64,000 nt of DNA from Chrysopilus asiliformis. Lineage: Eukaryota > Arthropoda > Insecta > Diptera > Rhagionidae. Numbering within the stretch: the stretch's first letter is position 1; every line of letters begins with the position of its first letter. The notes beneath the pieces are model-generated. The model was given only the letters and a program-made list of their open reading frames with translations, made no database searches and had not been told where the DNA came from. A program made the translations under genes and the position numbers. Where the stretch lies: the NCBI GenBank assembly GCA_964034945.1, contig OZ035960.1, positions 80,633,331 to 80,697,330 of the forward strand, in the 5' to 3' direction. Shown here piece after piece: positions 21,408 to 33,550 of this stretch.

Positions 21408-21791
21408 TGCTACATTTACACGAATGACAAATTTGTCATTTTTTTCTTGTCATTATGTTAATTCCCGTGTAAATGGCATAATTTTTGTAATTTTTTCTGT
21501 CAGAAAATGTCAATCTCTCATAAAAGAATGAACTTGTCCATTCTTTTATGCCAGATTGTCATTCGTGCAAACGCAATATTAGTTATGACAACTGTAGTAT
21601 TCAACTTTTGTCATAACTAATATTGCGTTTGCACGAATGACAATCTGGCATAAAAGAATGGACAAGTTCATTCTTTTATGAGAGATTGACATTTTCTGAC
21701 AGAAAAAATTACAAAAATTATGCCATTTACACGGGAATTAACATAATGACAAGAAAAAAATGACAAATTTGTCATTCGTGTAAATGTAGCA
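21408..21791. mobile_element. 384-bp near-perfect palindrome, MITE with TTA target duplication
   Basis: Arms of about 184 bp (to 21591 and from 21608) are complementary around a 16-base loop. Ends are TGCTACATTTACACG and CGTGTAAATGTAGCA. TTA flanks both sides (21405-21407 and 21792-21794), matching the Harbinger TWA preference. The interruption splits a CAGTCTTGC repeat. No coding sequence. The stretch 21795-22480 shows nothing. Confidence 0.82.
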
Positions 21792-22496
21792 TTACAGTCT
21801 TGCTGCCTTGCAGTCTTACAACAATCGTGCATTTGGGTTAATTGTCTTTCAAGGAAAGTTTTCGCCTCTCCTTGCCTGTAACCCCATCTTCTACTATCTT
21901 TTGAAGCGTTGGAGGGATTTTGACATGGTTTGCGCTATTCGACAACGATTCAAATTATGTACACTTGCATTATGTGACGACTGACCGCATTGCAATTTAA
22001 AAACAGTCCATTTGTATAGGGAATAAGTGGTCTGATGGGATTTTAGTGTGTGAAAGAGTTATGTTCTAAATATATTGTGTTAAAATGTAGACTTTGGGTT
22101 TATTCTGATTAAATTATCTTTATTTTATTTGTATGGAAAATAATAAACTAGTATATATGCCCTATCATAATAAAGAAAATTTTGAGATATATTCGGATCA
22201 AATATTCGGGTTCTTCACTGAATAACAATAATGAATAGTCTCTAGAAATAAAACTTTCAATTAATATTACAGTAAAACTTATCCAGGGTCCGGCTTTTAT
22301 TGTATTAACCATGTGTGCTGTGTTAAAATCAATAAAACTAAATATCAATACTTCGTTTTCTGTGTACTGTTTTCAGTTGCTTCCTAATGAATGTTACAAA
22401 AAAAAATTCTTTTGATTTGTTTATTTATATTCAGTCAAATATACATGATTTTACAGAAGGGGTTAAATAGCGTCATCCGGGAAATTGTCTAGGTCG

Positions 22497-25400
22497 ATGT
22501 CCAAAAAACAAAACATGGATTTCATGGATTTTGCTTATCGGGAAGCTGTAAATCGTCTAAAGTATTTGCTTGCGGATTCTTACACGTCACCAAAATTAGC
22601 GTTGGATTATCACAAACACAATGAGTCAGTTGATAAAATGGATAACTACTCTACAAAGGTAAAACGTTTTTTTATGAAAACTTATTAAATATATAAGGAG
22701 TTTTGTTTCTTGTCAATAGGGAGTCGAACGACCAGCTTTGGCGGAAATATCAAAATATTTGTCACCTAGGAGGGAAAACATTCTAAAAAAGGTGAATCCG
22801 TATGTAGCGCCGACTACGCAGCCGAAAGAAAATTACGTGATTCCAAATTTTTCAAATGCGTCAGATTTTGGACCCATACCAATTGAATCTTCAGTGCAAC
22901 CACCAGCAGAAATTTTAAGTTTTATTGAAAAACAAGAGGATTATATAGAACAATTAGAAAAGGAATCAAATTATTGCAGGGTATTTAATTCTAGTCACTA
23001 ATAAACATAACTGGCAATTTACACGGGGATATTCAATATTTTTAAATAAATCCCATAAACTTTCTTTATCAATTTATATTAAACTAATTGATATCGTTTT
23101 AATGGGTCTTGAATTTTTAAATAAATCCTGTGACGGGCAAAACGGTCATATCGCTACTCCGGAGGAAGACTGTCACAACTCAAAAATTGTAAATTTTGGG
23201 AAATGACGTTTTAAAGTTATTCTGATATTTTGTGTTAGGTAGTATTTTTGATATTTAAAAAATATCTACAGTAACAAGCTTTTGCTTAAGTTACAATTGT
23301 GACACTCTTCTACAACTTCTACAACAAAGTATACCATATTTACCACTCTTCCGCACCTTTAGTACAAATTCGACATTTTTTGAGTTGTGACAGTCTTCCT
23401 CCGGAGTAGCGATATGCTTTCAAGTCTCGTGTATCAGTAGTGTATACTCACGACTGAGGTCAAATAGAAACAGGTGTTCCCATCAAAACGTGGATAGTTA
23501 AATATTTTTTTGAACTGGAGAAAACGAAATTCCAAAAACTTTGAAGATTTCTTGTGGTTAGTGAGTAATCGGGGATTAAGCATTTAAAAAAGTTATGTTC
23601 GGTGACTCTTATCAATGTACAAAAAATAAATCAGGAGAGAAAGAAATTTAGAGAAGAAACTAATACTACACTTATTTCTTACTCATAATTTTTTTCTTAT
23701 TAAATAGAAGTATTGAATTACATAGTATTTTAGTGCCACGCATCAAACCAATCGCAAGAGAAAAAATATAAGAACAAAAGAAAAATTACAATTGCCAGGA
23801 TCCAATTCTTTGCCGTGTCATATGTCAGAGTCGCCAGTCCGAAGATATTGGTCCCCAAAATAATTTTTTTATTTTTCGTTAAATGTCATTTTTTTTTGAA
23901 AACTTCTCATTTTCTTCGTATTTATATATTTTTTAACTCACTATATTGTTACCTACAAATCACCGATATAAAATAAGTCTGTGGTTTTCTAGTTGAACGA
24001 CAGTTACAATGCTTAAAAATACTCAATTTACGTTATTATTTGGTAACGTTGCCCTTATTTTGTCAGCTGCTTCTTCAATGCTTTTCTTTAATTGATCCAT
24101 ATTAGAGATTTCTGTTGAATACACCAGTCCCTTCATCGTTCCCCATACATAAAAAATCTAAGACTGTTAAATCTGGCGATCTTGCAGGCCAGTGTATTCA
24201 GATGGGATTCTTGACCGTGACTTTGAAAGTATCCTTGGATTATTCATCCGTATTTCAGTGAGCATGTATTCCCTCCTTTACGAATCCTCAACCATCATTA
24301 TGTAAAAAAATTTGGCGTGCAGCGCCCCGTGCATCTGTTGAACAGCTGGTTTGATTTAGTTTTTGGTGAAGAATATACGAAGTTAATTCGGCGACATGCC
24401 GAATGTTTTAAGCAAATGCCAATGATTATCGTTTGGTCTGTCGCTTGCATGTATATTCTCCAAGCATCTGGTCCATAACGCTTAAGCAGGAAATACACGC
24501 TCACTCATGCCCTACAACATGCTGTCACTGCAAAAGTTGGTTTTGCTACACACGTGACGATCATGCTGTCAGTCTTCATTCGTTACCAACTTTTTAAGGA
24601 CATAAGGTCGTAATAGAGAATTTGGAATTTGTAAAATGAGGATGAAACATTTCGAAAAATTCTTCCCAAAATTTTTTGTCTTTTAAAAAAGCCATTTTTA
24701 TTATTTTATTGCACTTCTAATTGTTTGCTTGAATTCACTTTTTCACTTTAACAGATTTTACTCGTTCAAAAATTTCACAAGAATGAACAAATGTCCTATA
24801 TCACAGCAATACACCTGCGATCATGTTGGCCAACCTAAAGCCACGCCCACAAAATCAAAGATAGTTTGATATTTGGCGATCATGATCGCCAACACGAGTT
24901 TTTGTTGTCCGTCAATACTATACACCCTCAAATTGGCGTGACAACATGAAATGTCATGCGTGAGCGTGTATTCCCTCCTTAAAGTAAGCCCGAATATCGT
25001 GCACTTACTTGATGAATTCATGAAAGTTCATACCTTTGGAAAATATATTGTGTTTAAAATTCAAAAAGTCCTGGCCATGCCTAATGGTTGACGTAAGGGT
25101 TAAGTATTGGTTGCCATAATGATTTAATTAACTACTAAACCTTATGGAACCTTATTAAAGTGGTGATTTTTTTATGGTTTTTCAATTAGAATGAGCTGTC
25201 TAATCTGTTGAATAAGGTACGTGGTGTTATCAGTGAAAATGAAACACTCACAGAACATGCCAGGTCAGATTTTACCAATTTTGGTGGTGGAAAATTGTCG
25301 ACATCTTCAGAGAGTGATGATAATCACCACGAGAAGAAAGTTAAAAAGCGCGAGAAACAGTCATATTTAAGTGGACCAAATATTGTTTTTGAGTCTAGGA

Positions 25401-27357
25401 TTAGTGAATTAGAAGCTGAATTAGCTCAGTCACATATTGATTGTAAAAAAATACAAATTGAAAATGACGAACTTAAGCGGAAAATTGGATTCGGTGGCGA
25501 CAGTGGAAATACTGAACAATTTCAGAAACAAATTGAAAACCTGCAACGTGATAAGAGAAATCTTGAAGATTTGGTTCGTAAACTTGAGAATAATTTAGAA
25601 AGATTCAAGATAGAAGATAATCAATCTAATTCGAAATCACAAAGAAATCGAGATATTGCCGAAATGGCATTATTTGAAAAAACCCAAGCCGAAATCGAAA
25701 TGAAACGTCTCAAAGAGGAACTTGATCGCCAGCACGAAAGAATTCGGGAACTTCAGCATGAAATGGCTAGACGAATATCAGAAGAAAGATGTACTGCTGA
25801 AAGGCGATATAATTATCAGGTTGATCAATTGGGTGGTGACTTAAGCACTCAGTGGGAACAAAGTTCCAAATTGCAACTTGATCTAGAGCGTCAGAAACGT
25901 TTGGAATCAGATTTAAAACGTGAGTTGGCTCAAAAGAATACCCAAATCGAGGAAATTAAAATGGAATTAAAAACAAAAAAATCTGGCTATCTATCAGACT
26001 TAGCGCAGGTGAATGCAGAAAAACAGAGTCTGGAAACAGAAATCACCGCATTAAGACTTCAGTTAGAGAGGGCTGAGCGGCAAAATAAAATTGAGGCAGC
26101 CCGGCTTACGGCAGAAATAAACTCCTTGCGTCAGCGCTTAGATAGAGCTGACGCTGATATTCTGCATGCACGCAGAGAGAATCTTCGTCTCAGTGATGAA
26201 ATTGCTGGACTTGAAAAAGAGGTATTAAATTCGATAATTTAAATTTTCTGTAAATATGAATGTGGTTTTTTCAGCTGGCCCTTGGTGAGCTCAAGAGCGA
26301 AGTACGCCCTGGCCGTGGAGATATAAATAAAACAATTTCCGAAATGCAGGATAAACATGGTAATTAAATTACTTTTCATTTAGAATTTTAAAGCAGTGTC
26401 TTGTGGGTAAGCTATTGAGTTCGAATTTTAATATAAGGCCCATTGGGATCTTAACGAATTACAAAGAGAATTCGCAGACCAATTTCTGTATTTTTAAGAG
26501 AGGTATTGAGATTTTTTTACTCCCGACTCTTGAAAAAGTTCAAAGAGGTTTGGGTTATTAAATTATCATTAAAATTGGTTACCCCGTCTCTTGTATTTTT
26601 TTTCTGAAAGCGAAAAAAAATGTCGACTCTTGTACGAATATTGTGATGTAAATATAAGTAAATTTCCTAAAATCGTCCTTTTACAAAAAATATTAAAAAA
26701 TCTTTATTTTGCATTCAATTTAATATGCTAGTTTATTATTTAGAGCAGAGGTGCTCAGCTAGAGGCTAACTTGGCCTTTTCAATAAGTATAATTGATTTA
26801 TGTGGCATCACAAAATTCGTAATCAAAAAAGATTTTGAGATCTGATTTATTGTCACATCAATTTGATGCTCTAGTGGTAATAACATTTTAAACATAAACC
26901 GTTACTTTGAGCGCCAATGATTTAGAGTATGATTTTTTTCACTTTTTATATATTAATGCAAAACTTTTCCCAAGACTTTTAAGTTCCCTGAATGAAAATT
27001 TGTTTGTCAAAAAATCCGTGTAAACAGCCTCTAGTTTTATTAGATTTCATTTATTTTTGTGACTGCAATATTTAATATTCACACCGAAATATCAGAAAAA
27101 ATAGCCATCAGAGGTCAATAGTTTATCCATGAGCTCAACTAATATTTTTTTTACATATTTAATTGCTTTGCATTGTGTTCAGATATGTTTGTAATTTTAT
27201 CAAGAGATTAATACAGTAAAAAAATTTTGTAGCCGGAACGGTTCGCGAGCTTGAAGAAATGGTACAAAGCCAGAAACATCTCATGGATAAACTAACCGGC
27301 GAATGCAAAACGTTGACCAATAAATTAGAGGAAACTTCACTTAAACATAAGTACTAA
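22497..27357 (+). CDS. SDCCAG8: SDCCAG8/CCCAP-like centrosomal coiled-coil protein, five exons
   Basis: Exons 22497-22658, 22720-22980, 25190-26221, 26275-26359 and 27233-27357 all have GT-AG borders and consistent phases, giving 554 residues. SDCCAG8 is a coiled-coil protein of the centrosome and ciliary base. Family-like blocks appear in order: REAVNRLKYLL near the start; FIEKQEDYIEQLEKE before the long exon; EMALFEKTQAEIEMKRLKEE and QVDQLGGDLSTQWEQ in the coiled coil; and EEMVQSQKHLMDKLTGEC near the end. Residues from about 200 on are almost wholly coiled coil. The ATG at 22497 follows an in-frame stretch without another ATG. ACAG at 22456 may be a 5' UTR splice acceptor. It ends in KHKY*, about 110 residues earlier than I would expect from the vertebrate protein, so 3' exons may be missing from this model. 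Introns 2 and 4 are 2.2 and 0.9 kb. Intron 2 holds transposon remnants. Confidence 0.75.
23147..23416. mobile_element. 270-bp MITE in intron 2 of the SDCCAG8-like gene
   Basis: The 40-bp ends CATATCGCTACTCCGGAGGA... and their exact complement enclose an AT-rich core. No obvious target duplication. Confidence 0.65.
24030..24220 (-). pseudogene. Transposase C-terminal fragment (mariner/Tc1 superfamily)
   Basis: The minus strand reads IHWPARSPDLTVLDF, then after a frameshift GTMKGLVYSTEISNMDQLKK and an IEEAADKIRATLPNN stretch. These match the end of a DDE-type mariner/Tc1 transposase. No start or other domains. It lies in intron 2 of the gene at 22497. Confidence 0.6.
24486..24978. mobile_element. 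MITE with TTAA target duplication (piggyBac-like target)
   Basis: TTAA at 24482-24485 and 24979-24982 borders ends GCAGGAAATACACGCTCAC and GTGAGCGTGTATTCCCTCC, which are complements apart from a few changes. A third copy of the right end is at 24256-24280, so two copies may be nested. Assignment rests on the TTAA target. Confidence 0.6.
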
Positions 27358-27829
27358 AAACATATTTCTATATTTTATTTTTAAATTTTATTACCATATA
27401 ATGCAATATACATTATTTTTGTGGTTAGAAATGAAAAGTGCCAAACCAAATTTTCAGGGCAAGTTTAATAACACAGTAGAACAGTGTTTTTGTTATTGAT
27501 ATTCTGTTAATGGATTCTGATAGATTATTTTACATTACCGAACAGTGTATATGTCTACGTCGTCAAATTCTTTAGTAATTGATCTTCCAAATGTTCAAGA
27601 ATTTTTTAATATTTAAAAATGCACAGAAATATCTATTTGCATCGAAGAGTGGCTTTTAGTTTATTTTAAAAGTAATAAGCTCTACTATTGTTTAAAAATA
27701 CTACAATAGATTTTTATCTCCAAAAAGAACTAAAAGGATAATGGAAATGTCCTTTTTCAGTTTAATTACCTCCTAACTCGTAAATATCTCGATTTACGCA
27801 AAAATATTCTAAGACAAAATTGTAATAAA

Positions 27830-28383
27830 GGTTCTTTCAATAAGGACATAACAATTTTGTATTTTAATAAAAACGCACCCTAAAACTTTTTTTATGATCT
27901 GGCAATGCTAAAACGTAAGTCTAGGTTTACATTTTTATCATGGTGAAGTTCACGAACGAGCAATGCCACACAGCTGGTCAAACAATTGATCTATTGAAGA
28001 AGAAGTTCGGTAATCGTGTAATCTCGAGAACTAGTCCGATCGAAAGGCCACCTCGCTTATGCGATTTAACGCCATTGGATTTATTTTTATGGGGTTATGT
28101 TAAGTCGTTGGTTTATGCCTACAAGTCAACAATGTTAGAGGAGCTCAGGAACAATATCGAATGCGAAATTGCCAACGTTCCGGCCGATATGTGTGGAAGA
28201 GTGGTGGAAAATTGGCTCCAAAGAATCAATCAGCAAACGTGTTCGCGGTGGCCATATGAACGACATCGAATTTCATACTTAAATGTAGCATGTCCACTAC
28301 ACCTGGAATAAATTTCAGCCCGGTATCTCAATTATTCTGTGTTTTATTTAAATACAAAATTGTTATGTCCTTATTGAAAGACC
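27830..28383 (+). mobile_element. Internally deleted mariner/Tc1-superfamily transposon
   Basis: Ends GGTTCTTTCAATAAGGACAT and ATGTCCTTATTGAAAGACC are complements with one extra base, and similarity runs about 40 bp. The interior holds one short transposase ORF. No clear TA duplication was seen. 554 bp. Confidence 0.7.
27940..28311 (+). CDS. Truncated transposase, N-terminus joined to C-terminus
   Basis: 123 codons. It starts MVKFTNEQ, the start of the helix-turn-helix in this transposase group. By residue 20 it has jumped to LLKKKFGNRVISR, then a PPRLCDLTPLDLFLWGYVKS motif with the last acidic catalytic region, and ends with the usual LEELRNNIE / ADMCGRVVENW tail. Most of the DNA-binding and first catalytic segments are deleted, yet the frame is open. 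It cannot be an active enzyme alone. Confidence 0.75.
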   Translation: MVKFTNEQCHTAGQTIDLLKKKFGNRVISRTSPIERPPRLCDLTPLDLFLWGYVKSLVYAYKSTMLEELRNNIECEIANVPADMCGRVVENWLQRINQQTCSRWPYERHRISYLNVACPLHLE

Positions 28384-29638
28384 AGATATATTTCATTTAC
28401 TATTAAATATGTCCTTAAATTTTTCCTCGTGACATTCACTAGAAACAAGATATTCGCGAAAAGTTAATTTGAATAGACCGAAATTATCATACCAAATCAA
28501 AATTTTGGTTTTTTCCGGCTCAATTTCGCTCGCCATTGTTAAAAAATTAAAAAAAAAAAACTGTTCCCATTCCAGTCCCATTATGAAACTTTGCAAAAAT
28601 GGTTTTTAAAAATGAAAGTTTGTCTGTGATTTTTATCAATAAAATTAAAACATTGCTTTTTGAAATATTCAAGGTCAAATTTTATACGACGTGACCTTGT
28701 ATTTAAAAGCTATCCAAAACTCAAATAAAAGTCTATAAAATAGACCTTAAATTTAAAATCTATCCAAAATATATTAAATAAAAGTCTATAAAATAAGCTT
28801 CAAAACGTATTTAATAACAGGCCGTTATCTCATTTCTAGCCTGAGTTATACATTATTTTGTGATTGTACTTTAGCAAAAAATTGCGATTTTCTAAGGATT
28901 TCAAAGTGCTGTAACTTTGAAACAACTGCAAATAGAAATCTGAAATGACATAGGCCAATAAGCAAGTGTGGGCTGCCCCAGCACGGATTGGTCCCATATT
29001 TTCACCAGATATAGGCAGTAGTGTTAGAAACATTTTTTTGACAAATATCATCCCCATATCTCCCTTAATGTGACGGGGAGAGGGGTTAAAGGTGAAATCT
29101 TTGATCTGGTTTTCCCCGAAAATGGCTGGAGTGTTTTTTTCGAAGAAAAAAAAAATATGTGGTAAGAACTAATGACGCAGTATTAAAAAAAAAAGTTTAA
29201 AAAAATTGGACCCAAGTAAATAGCAAAACATTTTTCTTTGATTTTTAAGTTTTTTTTCTCAACATGACGCGTATTTTATGCACATCCAATTTTTTGTGTC
29301 TTCTGATAAGTTCTTTAACATATATTTTTTTAAAACTTTCAAAGAAGTACTTCATATAAAAAATAGCGCAATTATGAGTCCGCAACCTACGTTTGGACTT
29401 CAAGTTTATTTTTTATGTTCGAAATAGTTGTGTAAAACACTTTTTAATCCTTTTTTTTACCATTGTAAAGATGGTTTATTTAATTTAACGCGACATTTTA
29501 TTTATTGACTATTTTGGGCACTATTGACTTCCCGGTGAACTAGTCATCGCGGCCTCTGAAATAGGGCCTCCGATAGGATTGTCGAGATCCCTCTGCCTTC
29601 ACTTATTCACTCAACGTTGTGTGTCTGGCAGAAGTTTA
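28384..29638. other. No gene recognised
   Basis: AT-rich stretch with short ORFs on both strands, none protein-like. A local duplication of AAAGTCTATAAAATA is at 28720-28800. Confidence 0.5.
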
Positions 29639-30097
29639 AGGTGTAAACAGAATTGCGGCTTTGTGGACTTCAGCTTCGGCTTCAGCTTTGACAGTTCTGT
29701 AGACTCAATGCTTTTCAACGGAATGGAACACAATAGCAAAGTTGCAAAGCCGGTGAAGCCGAAGTCGAAGTCGTAGTAGCTCTACTCTCTACTCTTGGTC
29801 GGCTTTGACAACTTTAACCTAACTTTTTCCGAGTAAATTGATTGTTATCGAAAATGTTCGAAGAAAAGTTAATTAATTTAGTGCAGGAAAATGAAATTCT
29901 GTATAATAATAATTGAACGATGCTGCAAACTATTTTTCGCTCGAAGTGAACACAACGAATTAACCAAAACAAATGTGAATCTCTAGCTATCAAAGTTGCA
30001 ATTGTGTTCGAATAAAAGTTGAAGCCGACGAAGCCAACAAAGTCCAAAGCTGAAGCCGAAGCCCAAAGCCCAAAAAGCCGCAATTCTGTTTACACCT
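29639..30097. mobile_element. MITE with TTA target duplication and CTTCGG-rich arms
   Basis: Ends AGGTGTAAACAGAATTGCGG and its complement, with TTA on both sides (29636-29638 and 30098-30100). The arms repeat GGCTTCAGCTT-type units. 459 bp. Harbinger-like by target size. Confidence 0.7.
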
Positions 30098-30134
30098 TTA
30101 GTGTTGTAGCCTGAGAGGGATGGTGCTCTTACAC

Positions 30135-30802
30135 CAGACGTGGGCAAGAGAAAATAAAAACGGGCCAAACATATACCAACAAGCCAAAATATACTTCAGA
30201 AAATCGAGTACACTGCGAGAAAATGTCTTTAAACTGACTACAAATGAACCTTTTTTTATTGCTTTCGAATTACATGAATTAGTTTTCTGCTCTGGTATAA
30301 CATTAGCAGTGCATGTAGTTTTCTTTAGAAAGTCTTCTTTTAATTTTGCAAAAATCAATTTTCTGCTTTCACCATCAAAATCAAAATCGCTTTTGTGCTT
30401 GGCTACTTATTTTTGATGTGGGAAAGCTTAAGAAAACAAACCAAGCACTGTACCAAGCAGGGATTTCTACAAAAACAATATCCTCCTCCCATTGATCTTT
30501 AAAGTTTCTATTATTATAGAAACGTTTCATATTTGTTTCAGTGTATATGCGCAAATAACAAGCAACACAACCTACTGAGTGGAGTGCCTGATGGCGAATG
30601 ACATGAAAACAACTCAGACCGACCGATGGCTGTGATGTGTTTTCGCTCATCGCTGCGAAAGTATAGAGGTACAAGCACTGTATAAGCATGTTGGTGGATT
30701 TGGCCCAGTTGCGAATGAATTTGGCCCAGTTGCAAGTGTATTATTTCGGTTTTCTCAAACTGGGCCAAATGGGCCAAAAAGACCACACTTTGCCCATGGC
30801 TG
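30135..30802. mobile_element. hAT element, internally deleted
   Basis: Ends CAGACGTGGGCAAG and CTTTGCCCATGGCTG are typical hAT termini. The 8-bp target duplication TCTTACAC is perfect (30127-30134 and 30803-30810). The subterminal region repeats TTGGCCCAGTTG and TGGGCCAAA, likely transposase binding sites. No intact transposase. Confidence 0.8.
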
Positions 30803-31129
30803 TCTTACACCATATGACATATTTTGATGCAATAACTAGTATCCAAAAATATGAAGAAAACGTTTTCCAGAAGTGACGGGTAAAGATTTGAAGATCTTTT
30901 TTACAGGGTTTATCAAATTTTTCAAGCAATATCTTATTTTGGAGTCATAATTAACGTATAGGAAAAAAATTAATTAACTTATACATACGTTAATTCATTT
31001 GATATCTATATGTTTTAACACAAAAATATGAATTAACAGATAACTCGTTTTTTATTTAAAAACCCTATGTGTTAATTAATTTTTTTGTCTATGCGTTAAT
31101 TCACTATACGTTAATTCACTATAAGTTAA

Positions 31130-31500
31130 TAGGGATGTCAAATTTTTGAAAAAAATCGGTTTTCGTTTAAACCGGTTTTAAGACTTCGGTTTAAACCGGG
31201 TTCAAAAACCGGTTATTAAAACACCGAAAAACAGTTTTGTTCAAATTGGGTTGGTTAGGTTTTAGACGCAAAAAATACAAACAAAAGACGTGAAGTGCCA
31301 TATAATCCATTAAGAGGCCATAAATGGCACAATATAATATTGTATTTGGTTTAGAGTGCCTAAAAAGAAGTGTTTCTAACAAATCGGTTGCACGAAAATT
31401 AGTTTAAAATTATTTTTCCGTACAAAAAAAATGATCGGTTTTTGGCTTTAAAAAAACACCGGGTATAACCGTGCAAAAAAAACACAGAAAAAAGCCGGTT
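31130..31500. repeat. AACCGGTT-rich repeat, possible hAT remnant
   Basis: Several AAACCGG/CCGGTT motifs lie in both orientations between AGGGATGTCAAATTTTTG and AAGCCGGTTAATTAA. Such motifs are frequent in insect hAT subterminal regions. No clean ends. Confidence 0.4.
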
Positions 31501-32004
31501 AATTAAAAGATCTTTAAATCTTTATCCGTAATTTCTGGAAAATCCAAAATATAGTCTGAAGTGGTTGCCTGAAAATCTTTTGATTGAGCGTATTCTAGTG
31601 ATTGATGAAGATAGTGACGAAGATAAAAAATAGTGATTGTGAGAGGCAAGGGGACTCTCGTAAAAAACCAATCCAATATTAAGGAGTGGTAAACTCTGGA
31701 AATTATAATTGTTGTAGTCCGAGTATAATAAAACGCGGGAAGAGGAGAGCAAAAAAAAAAAGCATAAGCATATTTCACTTTGAGTTTATTTATTAATTTC
31801 GGAATCCGAATTGCTTCTTCTGTCGACGAATTACTTTAACCGACGATTATCTTCAGACTAATCAACTAACAACGAACTTTTGACTTTACCTGAGGGAATC
31901 TTTGTCTCATTGTCTGCGACGGTACCCACGGGTCGGATATCTGTCCCATCGCCAAGATCTTCCCGCTGTCCTCGACATAATTTTTATAAGCTAACTGAAG
32001 ACGT

Positions 32005-32144
32005 GCACTAAAAAGAAAATAATAATTTTTTGTATCAGAAATAAAAGCGAGATAAAGGCTAAAAAAATTAATTAAAATAAATATTTGTCTCAGTTTTATT
32101 TCTGATACATAGTGCCCAAAAAATTATTTTTTCCTTTTTAGTGC
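32005..32144. mobile_element. Palindromic MITE, copy 2 (complete)
   Basis: Ends GCACTAAAAAG and CTTTTTAGTGC. The arms hold TATCAGAAATAAAAGCGAGA and its near complement. Same family as 1-132 and 36171-36340. No coding sequence. Confidence 0.75.
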
Positions 32145-32199
32145 GAAATCTCAAAAGGAATTTTTGTAATCTGAAGAGTAGCCCAGTTACAAGTAATCA

Positions 32200-32412
32200 T
32201 GTTTCAAATATTTGTTATATAAACATTCCAAACATTCAAAAATTCCAAACATTTCAAACATTCTAAAATATAAACATTCCAAACATTCTAAAATTCCACA
32301 CATTTCCAACATTCCAAAAATTCTAAACATTTCAAACATTCGAAACGTAACAAAATATAAACACTCCAAACATTCCAAAATTCCAAACATTTCAAACATT
32401 CCAAAATTCCAA
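32200..32412. repeat. Degenerate AACATTCCAA tandem repeat
   Basis: About twenty units of 9-11 bases such as AACATTCCAA and AACATTTCAA. It opens frames on both strands that read as repeated ECLECL or KHSKHSK, which are artefacts. Confidence 0.8.
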
Positions 32413-33039
32413 TTTTTTGGCTGTAGGCCTGATTCTCTACTATGATAATAGAAATTTCTGAAAATTTTTAAATGGTAAAAAATACTTGAAAAATTTAAAG
32501 AACAATAAAAAGTTTGACGACTTAGATAATACACAATTTTTCCAAAATTGTTCTACAGTGTAAATATAAATCAAAGACAATTTTTGCTTGTCCTGAAAAT
32601 TGACTAATGATTTCCTGAACACAAAGTCATTTTATAATTATTTTATTTGGTTAAAAAATTAAAATTATTATTAGTATGTAGGGAATCATGTTTATACTAA
32701 AGCTAATTATTACGGGGGATGTAACAACACAACATGAATACCTTGGGCGTTTTCGTTTTTGACAGTGCTAGCATCTAGAGATTGGGATTTCCCGGGAAAT
32801 TTCATTGTGCGGGAAGTCCAGATTTTCATGTCCCGGAAATTCGACATTTTTTTTTTAAATTTCTCGCGAATATCCAGCATTACCGGGAATTTTTCAAAAT
32901 AATTAAAAACGAATATTTTGTGACTATCTTTGTTTAATTAATTTATTTTTTGTTTTTTCAATGACAATATCCAACTCTTTTTTAAAATGATCTAATTAGC
33001 TTTCCATCATAGTTGAGTCAAATCTTGCTGGAGGTTTTT

Positions 33040-33550
33040 GGAGTCGTAGACTACAATTCTGGGAATAACAAATCTGTAAGGATAACGAAAATTCCCGTAA
33101 GGATAACGTGATTATCTTTTCCTCAAAATTTCCAGAAAAAATCTCATCTGGTATTAAGAAATTTGTAAGGATAACGGAAGGTCCTGTAAGGAAAACATGG
33201 TTATCTTTTTCCCGAATTTTCCGGAAAAAATATGATCTGCGGGATTTTGGGGTCGCTGTATCCTATTCTGCAGTTAAGAAATCGAGAAGGATAACGAAAG
33301 TACCTGTAAGGATAACGTGATTATCCTTTTCCTCAAATATTCCGGGAAAAATCTATTCTGGAGGTTTTTGGAGTCGCAGACTTCGATTCTGGCATCAAAA
33401 AAAAATCCGTGAGGATAAGGGAAGGTTCTTTGAGGATAACGTGATTATCCTTTTCCTCAAATTTTCCTGGAAAAATCTCATCTTGAGGTTTTTGGGGTTG
33501 CTGAATCCGAATCTGGCATTAAGAAAGCCTGTAAGGATATCTCAAAGGCA
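33040..33550 (+). repeat. 122-bp-type satellite block, second copy
   Basis: Four units of the AAGGATAACG...TTTTCCGGAAAA...GGTCGC repeat, as at 12661 and 35580. Its end is split by the small element 33551-34169 and resumes with ATATATTCGAAGATTAAAAAG. Confidence 0.75.

Noticed and set aside
20920..21531. 203-codon ORF rich in SLSVCQFV
   Set aside because: It is the translation of an 8-bp tandem repeat. All three forward frames are open, so it is not a gene.
25208..26242. Intermediate filament/lamin or myosin tail
   Set aside because: Coiled coil alone would allow it, but flanking exons carry SDCCAG8-type blocks and no lamin rod end motif is present.
32187..32534. 115-codon minus-strand ORF with ECLECLY repeats
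   Set aside because: Produced by the AACATTCCAA tandem repeat.
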